A stretch of DNA of 17,674 bases, from the NCBI GenBank assembly GCA_026991005.1, contig JALXCH010000346.1:1-17674 (forward strand), read 5' to 3'. Shown here piece by piece: positions 12,501 to 15,069 of the stretch. The stretch is from Calditrichia bacterium (GTDB taxonomy: Bacteria; Calditrichota; Calditrichia; RBG-13-44-9). Every line of letters starts with the position of its first letter. The stretch's first letter is position 1. The notes below the pieces were generated by a model. The model did no database searches, was not told the DNA's origin, and saw only the letters and a program-made list of their open reading frames with translations. The position numbers and the translations under genes were made by a program.

Positions 12501-12883
12501 AGTTCCAGCTTCAGAGTGTAGATTCCCTCGGGAATCATATTGCTGCGCCGTATTTGTTGCACCAGATTCTGGTTTATGGTTCCGGTATTGATATCAATCA
12601 GGTGGGTATTATCGATGGTATAACTTCCACCACCTAAAATAGTAAACGGTCTGGTATCCCCTCGGAATATCACACCGTGCTGATCGGATTTCAATTCGGT
12701 TTTGATATAAAACGTACCCGGCGCGGGACCAGGATTGGTGATAACAACTTGAATAATATTAGGAGTAGAAGTCCAGTCACTTAAATATGGGGAGGGAAAT
12801 TGAGTCTGCAGGTTAACCTGCATGGACTGGGCAAATAACAAACCAATCGATAACAAAACAAATAAATAAACACGCCTCATCAC
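536..12883 (-). CDS. Giant exported beta-rich repeat protein (4115 aa), TANFOR-like N-terminus, coiled coil and C-terminal Fn3/Ig-like domains
   Basis: One uninterrupted frame, roughly 450 kDa at 110 Da per residue. AGAGGG (12891-12896) lies 7 bases before GTG 12883 and 10 before ATG 12880; either start works. Residues 1-19 are a signal peptide (RRVYLFVLLSIGLLFA). Residues about 22-148 (LQTQFPSPYLSDW, later MIPEGIYTLKLELY) resemble TANFOR-type domains of Bacteroidota. An Fn3-like domain follows to about 275 (FQWSPVV, RYHLAVFEI, YIWYVQAFN). Residues about 280-2440 are repetitive amphipathic beta-strands with two full tandem modules (about 493-1209 and 1210-1930) and a partial third. Residues about 2440-2796 are another beta-rich block ending in a Trp/Gly/Cys-rich stretch (ICLGWGLICWGG). 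Residues 2797-about 3220 are charged and helical with coiled-coil character. A Gly/Ser linker lies at about 3379-3432, and Fn3/Ig-like domains opened by DTTPP/DRTAP/DNTPP motifs at about 3520-4065. The tail is Gly/Pro-rich. I see no type IX secretion C-terminal domain or LPXTG motif. Exported and probably envelope- or surface-located; function not established. Confidence 0.93.
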   Translation of the reverse strand: MMRRVYLFVLLSIGLLFAQSMQVNLQTQFPSPYLSDWTSTPNIIQVVITNPGPAPGTFYIKTELKSDQHGVIFRGDTRPFTILGGGSYTIDNTHLIDINTGTINQNLVQQIRRSNMIPEGIYTLKLELYREGEQTPIDGPTYETVYIMSFDRPELMMPADEEVVLDETSLIFQWSPVVNGIPTFQVRYHLAVFEILPGQVPIRVIQSAYPVFEANVDNATQLIYPASAYGRFKKGKKYIWYVQAFNNNPGINFGQPLGENEGRSEIFSFYYKEKHQPAQNLNTLTRLELVPNVAYLKNLSGTTKTETSTEYILNGNASLVMYVGRDSVVVNVFLNNLTFLKGNLFSPTFTGGSVSASLSGQLSKIRSLANLPIDVTGLHFTPATGLTFQARFRFPGGGVVNPVNLTGTFKLTKTGFTGNLSYSGDWDHPLIKFDHELVKFRMTGIQIDLDNLDARADVRLKYLTSPGLIRIPDIRFSSSQFRIPINISDTDTLNLIPGYDVLKLVTRGINGNVTLNPSNGNIDFDIVFTAGLRFPFVGNPTRIPEVSVRLSKANGFQLTKFVSNLSSNLRLNMRWMQMALRNLKLNSFTYTNGRFNFDLNVDADFSFPDISGFDTPVIRNIHFTQDGITIGAQTFNNPSLSPFQIAGLRLELKKFQVGALNFNWSNGTWPNWNFSADIDVKLPNLPLNYASVLRQQVFHLRNVGLGGNRIQVNFPTLNFTGTEGEIPLGGGAAYYVRTLSGKLDLDWSSGLLVNRSTLNMTGSLKLPDILSCGSVQNLGSSTLQMDGFGHISGTVNNFVPTCPIQLGFVSLRVNSSSLSFEFSGNTQRARMSASVTATMPGISGGTNSTASGNLTVDLITGELLQGSLTFRNFALKIPNNQPILTFHISQATLNKDGLEINGSQQLALGGSTVGVTFNHLLLNLRTMRVVSGDATFQSNFAFRVGLSGGQLSWQAVQVGVASNLTNALQLNLPSNIRITSNGLQISGTSQVQLNYQGIGLQNLRAVFSQNFSLQFQPFQIKSGMVEIYYNTNRIAYLDAGGIHVNLGYFGAQALPERLPLPDVNIAYLVLKQGNTTLVDVTNVSGGVRIATRPGKPVRLVFPALKFNQSTAPEIGVEFSIVVDPLHLQLTSGSIHATIPNNTPGFDLSSLGIPLSIKELDYRDVGGVKTFTFKGVPKLFSTVLSNDILALTLNETGQFDANFNLTLNKSIPLVSGNDMIQLFLSSLRGRIQCSVNSLNFSLTASAALKMRLNNSLQDVVGMDLNVTQAGFNVQNLRVNSNLGNLPLNLGVIDMTLGDFTIPTLTYNQSSGWNFVFDFSANLGFPQFGNFRLPKIEHIRISRSGIHFPQTSFPSLNLTPFQLGGFGLKLTSLRIPEVTVNFFDGSVDFGSASGIRFDLELNMPNLAPNMPPALKNIGLLVSNCGFSHGIITGTIQNKQVADPGIEIPIGGGAKFFAKKFRGRLFGENTSSGWQQRFDVLVEGAFQVPPGLFPCSSPTNISTALHIASTGQISGRIANFLPGCPLKFGPVKLQVNSSSLTFNISGGNQSAIMAMAATLKLPPPTSGDSISVSGNITLDLVSGQFINGQIGINKPFRLNLPMDGDFLSFTINQAVLNKDGLRISGSNTLKLSGGASVTANFNNFLIGLNPFQIKSGNVTFSSSFAFKITLDHGQLKWQATGANPTITEDFGIALNLPPTMGIQDGKFYANGSAQVNFRYQGKDYTGLTVQFKNNFKMNIWPPRVVQGRAEFIRNGELLAYIDNTGFVPGNILAVIPLPDTLGLPNKNIAYMRLKDDQGNLLVETRDTGNAYMLQIKQGKSLKIVIPALKYNGSTPPELTVTSLSIGVNKTTFELVSGGIQIDAPTGNSLFDLTPRGIPLTVTRFAVRKKNGTYGVVIGAKIKLPEALSNMDLVVENLEVSANGISGTVSVGQYHEHYTSGTTYIKTISFGTDVPVQLKVEGIRTNFSNTGFQISFSGDLFVDLFKENNSSSPSPIHFAANVGTNSTSFTTDISHLTNGIPIKIARLLPLANNPSKPPIKFYTNQSDIVLELNTLFKIPSFGENFAVEVKGLKISKSQGLQMPTITFNNPGDMLNFDLFAMKFTISQLGFFYETQGSSKVFGLNLGGKVKVFDNTSTFTGLKIGSDGSFSIAGANLISSPINIVPKRLQLTTLSFEQDSLKATFRVTPPAPLNQSPSDVNFFIAPNGTVGGGGKVVLVNESHAKGGGDQTEWQFWRGTLDLVYMDMDLKLDNFKNSRVNITADLWLDNDRIEFGYKDASGLHPGIQIGFDGSTHFSNYRLQGTPTFNLEVLRFKLTHLSSLSGSDFGIDISGDVSLDVSSVNSTITFKNLQVNSAGDMPNIATAISGGRLSIGNIFLLEINRFKYLPDGGDISFKTGAIPTKKNSGSQKTVTRHVDMYIEFGANMTIANTFSGGVQKFMLFKSSDTTNFVIQNLSLSIQNVVTASFDMVYYSTSTDILFLAAGNVDVNNILHFSTVGLFEQVNGKLRFGIFAMAEIPGPGITLFPGIQLMRVGGGFFYNPKQEYLDLVVQKTDLKGDTIIGSLPSLTGGQAKFAVMLYAGVVIADKSIINGSTMITITDQYINFAGRVVLLNMKDKLVGGFKLTARFDNFYIDGLVYAKIQLGIIQGSGMLQFKIAETDDGTMFYIKGMAHAVVINKSFLEADCRFFVGNPGFMFQAAGQTGFNFWIISVNSRVSGTIWMKWLEPREFGGYFTFQVKADVVLGVVSLTAGVKAILIISDRFVVYGEASGSICLGWGLICWGGSVWLKISNVDPKFSGGFGSDPEMRKKIEEAENMADEMEKEAQKALNNMEAKLAASIRLDDKQVRQGGINLFASNPRRTALSWKSMETENGGLQSSEISTLNSFINQSLTLPSNITSTANYLAQLLSEEEALLQEAENIANQLGQQLDQSLGSLPSVENALEIYDIASPIQALSDSVSVITYTDAEGREHQSFKVKPKLSIDDDLYNQHKERARQMEQKRERILNQIYQRILKLNSYLSQIDVILNREDGTATVKALGEKYLAAREKLEEYFWKNHEYIYELHSWANGALNHLNGLKTSISSFVHNKSNRLSNINELKKLAKARARKLADVVYAGSPDQADNFYQKYSSNIDQLNNINNVRTVCNRLGINLWLDIPRSGLQMLASQFDSAVVANITNHDEKIGAMNAKHEQVTKVIDKIYEKRIGYAQALYDLTDRYLYWQLGSASEDEIEVISTSGLVKLTSYIDQHLLPNYSQSLRYFNITTGGGSSSLLNNSGFMTMGGSGLSGLRFSVATGVANLRQFTSPRPMVRARVGGPDFLTKFHPDVKVIHDRLAQQLNAPQINSINVFLYKDKYRAHILARFDAAHPVGIANYSFAIADAAPAGGSGSSGGSGGTSGGSGSGSGGTTTLGGSTLFGGGSILGGSGSSLLNSGYYNSGLINYTIGLYQSMMPNMGVYSTHFKMIGKKKSFYSYFIPTKLGETSHDFTLKIRARSTSGYVNRRIADFTVHFDGNQNNQFQGTVHMKDDTTPPTVLRVKVPAYQYSTSSILNVHVDAVDYESDVVELAYAVGTSLIPPHPDSVRWKSVGPRTDFNIYNLSLQHNHIYFVYVRAKNSVGMWSSPRASNFVKIDTTAPGAVTVNFTSPYPSDVQSPPSLQNAITNYNSTVTFQQELNGTQFSFVIPISSSGGSSGGTSSGGNDSLTYIFNVIGNFLGYSGYSQNDTIPPGIRVYFDPASDTESGIYQYMFKVTKSPNDPMPNSGWRLLGIDANGHPVTRIKLVGEPLAYMDTFYVHIRAMNKAGLIGPITTTGPIRPLDRTAPTKPGFTYGNIPDYMPYYNGSLTSIVLGLKPAKDYETGVAYYEYKIGSTPGNGDIVSWTRRNVTVYHAPGQVGHVDFPSDLFNPSTGFTLLPPGGVGGGFNFGGPINRIKIDSLSLVSGQKVYVTIRAVNGDGMRSAYVTSREIRIDNTPPSTGILTLQYHSGTHKISVTLSNFSDSESDIYGMKIAIRKNSDPSDTRTITYIIPTTAASPGNSVTLEMPGTYQENTGYTIRFVIANRANLKSPIRQTSFIAGYGGSGATFGGGHNFGGGANFGNPGLPGPGNFPPPGGGINPPGPIGPGH
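6524..7051 (-). repeat. Partial third module of the giant gene (residues about 1945-2120)
   Basis: After module 2 the order of motifs that opens each module returns: VPVQLKVEG, a strand pair (FQISFSGDLFVDLF), an NGIPIKI strand, FGENFAVEVKGLKISKSQG and then the MLNFDLFAMKFTISQLGFF strand. These correspond to FGNFRLPKIEHIRISRSG and LTPFQLGGFGLKLTSL in module 2, at similar distances from the module start (about 156 versus 169 residues). Similarity is weaker than between modules 1 and 2, and the rest of the module is not recognisable. Confidence 0.5.
7097..9256 (-). repeat. Tandem protein module 2 of the giant gene (residues about 1210-1929)
   Basis: Second full copy of the approximately 720-residue module. 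Matching anchors are PLVSGNDMIQLF (V1213), IPIGGGAKFF (about 1449), LNKDGLRI (about 1614), NIAYMRLK (about 1784) and RGIPLTVTRFA (about 1874). It shares with module 1 a cysteine pair 29-30 residues apart (FPCSSP to LPGCPLK). Boundaries are approximate. Confidence 0.75.
9257..11416 (-). repeat. Tandem protein module 1 of the giant gene (residues about 490-1209)
   Basis: This segment encodes the first full copy of an approximately 720-residue repeat. Anchors that recur in module 2 at an offset of 717-722 residues are IPGYDVLKL (496), LGGGAAYY (about 728), LNKDGLEI (about 894), NIAYLVLK (about 1065) and LGIPLSIKELD (about 1152). Similarity is clear at protein level but diverged, and I see no long DNA identity, so the duplication is old. 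Boundaries are approximate. Confidence 0.75.
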
Positions 12884-12928
12884 GATGACACCCTCTATTT
12901 TTTTGCACCCATTTTATTTCATAAAAAA

Positions 12929-12956
12929 ATAATAAATTCTAGTTTTGCGAAATCAA
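12929..12956 (-). promoter_or_regulatory. Candidate sigma70-like promoter of the giant gene
   Basis: On the minus strand TTGATT (12956-12951) is followed after 16 bases by TATTAT (12934-12929). This would give a leader of roughly 40 bases before the GTG at 12883, with the AGAGGG ribosome site inside it. The region is very AT-rich, so chance matches are easy. If the host is Bacteroidota proper, a different promoter consensus would apply. Confidence 0.4.
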
Positions 12957-13301
12957 TATGTTGCCTGAAGAGAGTCAATATATAACCTGGACCAGATACT
13001 TTTCCTCTCTTACATCCGAACCACTTACATTAATACATTGTGCTTCATCAAAACAGATGGCCCGGATGGGAAATCTTGTTCTGAATATTATGAGACTATT
13101 TTTAATTTATAATTAAATTTTCACGGAAATTTCTATTACCATTTTCCCTTAATTAAACAACACACCAGATTTAGGTTGTTGCCAAAAGGTAGCATATGTT
13201 TCCTAAAAGTTAAGCTTCCCTAACCAGTTGTCTTTCGTTCTACGTTGTGAGGTAAAGTAAGAAGACCATTCCTCGATGGGCGTTGTGAAAGGGTAATTGT
13301 T

Positions 13302-13317
13302 TTATTGTGTACAATAA
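13302..13317. promoter_or_regulatory. Short palindrome, possible operator
   Basis: TTATTGT and ACAATAA flank a GT centre, giving a perfect 7-bp inverted repeat. Weaker symmetry continues outward (ATTGTT on the left, ACAAT on the right, with a two-base bulge). It lies about 420 bp upstream of the giant gene. The size fits a dimeric regulator site, but a chance palindrome in AT-rich DNA cannot be excluded. Confidence 0.3.
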
Positions 13318-13357
13318 CAATTTCACTATTGCTTTTATGGTTAAAAATTGAAGCTTA

Positions 13358-13385
13358 AATATGAGAATATTTCCATTCTCATATT
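13358..13385. repeat. Perfect 11-bp inverted repeat (hairpin)
   Basis: AATATGAGAAT (13358-13368) and ATTCTCATATT (13375-13385) are exact reverse complements around a six-base loop, ATTTCC. Neither strand has a T-run directly after the stem, so it is not a classic terminator. It could be a regulator site or a relic of a mobile-element end. Confidence 0.55.
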
Positions 13386-13656
13386 AAAACTATTTTTCAT
13401 TTAACCCTAAACCGGAATTCCCCGGAATCGCGGATTATTTATCTTAAATTATTGGAAAATTTTCTTAAACTTAAATTCCCTTTTCACAAAGCCGGGATAG
13501 TTTACAGAAATTCCGGGAATGGTCGTTATCGCTACCTCCATTCGAGGAATATCTGAATTATTCTAGAACAAAAATTTGGCAAAATGTAACAATTTCGATT
13601 TCTATTTTATTTGACAGAGGTCACATTCACATATGATAGTAACACGCTCTTTTTAC

Positions 13657-13710
13657 TTTAACCAGAGTTGAACAATGATAGGAGTTAACCCAAGTTGAAC
13701 AACGATAAGG
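13657..13710. repeat. Two tandem 27-bp direct repeats
   Basis: Units 13657-13683 and 13684-13710 match at 21 of 27 positions and share the core AGTTGAACAA followed by GATA. They sit about 50 bp beyond the stop codon of the transposase remnant, where the end of an IS element would be expected. They may therefore belong to the decayed element rather than to the giant gene's control region. Confidence 0.6.
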
Positions 13711-13762
13711 GCTAAGTTATATATTATCAGCATGTTATGAATTTTGTATTCCCACTACAATA

Positions 13763-14058
13763 TTATATTTTGTCCATCTTTCGTCCCAATGGGCGAACAG
13801 GTATTTTCAATATTTTGGAAATTAAATGATGAAATTCCTCCGGTTCACTGGTCTGTCGGATAAAAATCTTCTCACCCTTATCATTGTTCATCTCTATGGT
13901 CACGCTATACTGGGAGGAGAGTCGATCCCGAATGGTGGACCACCTCAAATATATCCCTGCCTGGTGCAGGTACTCCTGAATGCTGTTCAATATATGATAA
14001 ACCAAAACCGTAATGAAAACATGTCCCTCTATCCGATGGGCACGAATAAAAAATACAA
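13763..14058 (-). pseudogene. Remnant of an IS1634-like (IS4-superfamily) transposase, C-terminal end only
   Basis: The minus-strand frame encodes RAHRIEGHVFITVLVYHILN followed by WSTIRDRLSSQYSVTIEMN, KIFIRQTSEP and a stop at 13763. This matches the usual C-terminal pattern of IS1634-type DDE transposases as I know it ('(V/I)EGH-hydrophobic-LAYH-LLN', then 'SW..IR..L', then 'I.IRK...PE'). About 95 residues remain; just upstream the frame hits a stop (TAA near 14072), and the catalytic domain is absent. The best start inside it would be an unsupported TTG, so it is not a functional gene. The homology reaches back to about 14050, where a dispersed-repeat motif begins. Confidence 0.65.
14039..14055. 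repeat. 17-bp direct repeat, copy 1
   Basis: GGCACGAATAAAAAATA is identical to 14769-14785. This copy overlaps the upstream edge of the transposase remnant. Confidence 0.7.
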
Positions 14059-14101
14059 TATAATTAGGTTAGGTCTGGAAAGAGCCTGTTAAATTATTGG
14101 A

Positions 14102-14145
14102 ATCTGGGATTTAAAGTTTGGGATTTGGAATTTTGAAATTTTGAA
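14102..14145. repeat. ATTTGGR-type heptad run, island 1
   Basis: Seven-base units ATCTGGG, ATTTAAA, GTTTGGG and ATTTGGA run from 14102, followed by ATTTTGA-like units. It is degenerate compared with the island at 14932-14973. Confidence 0.55.
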
Positions 14146-14275
14146 TTAATAGCTTTTCGTTGAGGCGTGCTCGTACAAATTAGCACAATTCGTTGATGTG
14201 AAACAAGCCATTTTGTGAAGGTCTTAAAAGCCAATAGAGATGCAAAAAAGTGAAAGCAATAAATTGTTACCTCAG

Positions 14276-14357
14276 GAGTGCAAAGCACTCACACAAGGAT
14301 AGCCCAGGGCAAAGCCCTGGGAATGAGGTACACCCCAAATTGGAGCCCTGAAAGGGC
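14276..14357. repeat. Three-hairpin mini-element
   Basis: Three short hairpins follow each other: GAGTGC-AAA-GCACTC (14276-14290), CCCAGGGC-AAA-GCCCTGGG (14303-14321) and GCCCT-GAA-AGGGC (14345-14357). All arms are perfect and all loops are three bases. The wording (CCCAGGGC...GCCCTGGG and GCCCTGAAAGGGC) resembles dispersed intergenic repeats I associate with several environmental bacterial genomes; no transposase is encoded. Confidence 0.65.
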
Positions 14358-14516
14358 GAAACAATACTGAAATTATTAGAACCACGAATTAAAAATAATT
14401 GATTGCTGGAAATTGTTTTTTGGTATTTGTATTTTGTGATTTGGAATTTCATCCTCTGCATCTTAGGAGGCTTTATTCATCCACTTAGTTCAATGCATCC
14501 TAATTTACTGCTTTAG

Positions 14517-14612
14517 AGATTCTTCGCTCCGCTGACGCTTCGCTCAGAATGACAGGGAGGAGAAGTGTTCCTGTCATTCTGAACCCGAGCCGCAGGCGAG
14601 GGTGAAGAATCT
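14517..14612. repeat. Inverted pair of a palindromic dispersed element (copies 1 and 2)
   Basis: Copy 1 (14517-14555) runs from AGATTCTTCGC to CAGAATGACAG. Copy 2 (14571-14612) is its reverse complement, running from CTGTCATTCTGA to GAAGAATCT. A 15-base centre separates them. The outer arms match while the inner cores differ. Confidence 0.7.
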
Positions 14613-14636
14613 CATTCGGTAGATGTGGATTAACGA

Positions 14637-14680
14637 AGATTCTTCGTCGTCCTGCGTTGCAGGACTCCTCAGAATGACAG
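14637..14680. repeat. Palindromic dispersed element, copy 3
   Basis: It has the same outer arms as copy 1 (AGATTCTTCG and CAGAATGACAG) in the same orientation. The core is different: GTCCTGC-GTT-GCAGGAC (14649-14665), a perfect 7-bp hairpin of its own. Confidence 0.7.
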
Positions 14681-14768
14681 AATGTGGCTTGCCTCCGAAG
14701 AGCCGGGCCACACGACTTCCCCTGTCCATCCGCATCTCCGAAATCATTAACCACGAATCGCGCGAATA

Positions 14769-14785
14769 GGCACGAATAAAAAATA
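14769..14785. repeat. 17-bp direct repeat, copy 2
   Basis: Exact copy of 14039-14055, same orientation, 730 bp away. It follows a related motif (AACCACGAATCGCGCGAATA, 14749-14768). A further ACCACGAATTAAAAATAATT occurs at 14381-14400, so this is a small dispersed family. Confidence 0.7.
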
Positions 14786-14831
14786 GCGACCTAATTCAGT
14801 TATTAACGAACTCAGGATAATCATTTATTTT

Positions 14832-14973
14832 TTGGAATTTGTTTTTTTACTATTTGGGATTTTATTTCTTGAGATTTGGAATTTGTTATTTGGAAATTCT
14901 TTGTATTCGCTGCGCTCGCTGCGGTTTTAAAATTTGGGATTTGAGATTTGGGATTTGGAATTTGGAATTTGTT
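14832..14973. repeat. ATTTGRR heptanucleotide repeats, island 2
   Basis: The clearest run is 14932-14973, six consecutive seven-base units (ATTTGGG, ATTTGAG, ATTTGGG, ATTTGGA, ATTTGGA, ATTTGTT). Scattered units of the same kind occur from 14832 to 14896 (TTTGGAATTTG, ATTTGGG, GATTTGGAATTTG). The runs are separated by a GC-rich patch (CGCTGCGCTCGCTGCGG, 14909-14925) reminiscent of the palindromic element cores. Confidence 0.65.
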
Positions 14974-15033
14974 CCTTACGATTTAGAATCTATAACACCG
15001 TTAAGGATATTTGAAAAAACCCGATTGACCTCC

Positions 15034-15064
15034 AAAAAGAAAGAACTCCCTCCCGTTTTCTTTC
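15034..15064 (-). terminator. Weak Rho-independent terminator after the beta-barrel gene
   Basis: Read on the minus strand, GAAAGAA (15064-15058) and TTCTTTC (15045-15039) form a 7-bp stem with a 12-base loop, followed at once by TTTTT (15038-15034). It starts six bases after the stop codon. The stem is AT-rich, so termination would be inefficient; the position is what makes it credible. Confidence 0.45.
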
Positions 15065-15069
15065 AAAAA

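Larger units (their letters stand above)
12884..13762. other. AT-rich non-coding region upstream of the giant gene
   Basis: No frame longer than a few dozen codons looks protein-like. The stretch contains the candidate promoter, two near-perfect palindromes (13302-13317 and 13358-13385) and a 27-bp tandem repeat. No tRNA, rRNA or known riboswitch pattern was recognised. It is the likely place for control of the giant gene, but most of it holds nothing I can name. Confidence 0.6.
14059..15033. other. Gene-free repeat cluster between the transposase remnant and the beta-barrel gene
   Basis: No credible coding sequence is present; the open frames here translate repeat DNA. The stretch holds ATTTGRR heptad runs, a three-hairpin element, three copies of an AGATTCTTC/AGAATGACAG palindromic element and CACGAATAAAA motifs. 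This is the kind of material that accumulates between transcription units in FCB-type genomes. Confidence 0.7.

Noticed and set aside
13611..13639. Plus-strand TTGACA followed by TATGAT or TGATAG, promoter-like
   Set aside because: The spacing to TATGAT is only 15 bases and no gene or convincing RNA lies downstream on the plus strand; likely chance in AT-rich DNA.
14276..14357. Possible CRISPR array in the hairpin-rich stretch
   Set aside because: The three hairpins have different sequences and irregular spacing; there are no identical repeats with unique spacers.
14094..14461. Two 64-codon minus-strand frames
   Set aside because: They run through the heptad repeats and the three-hairpin element; no protein-like composition and no supported starts.
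14500..14754. Minus-strand open frame of 84 codons
   Set aside because: It translates straight through the palindromic dispersed elements (CHSEES, ILSEASAERR wording), a common artefact of this repeat type, and has no ribosome site.
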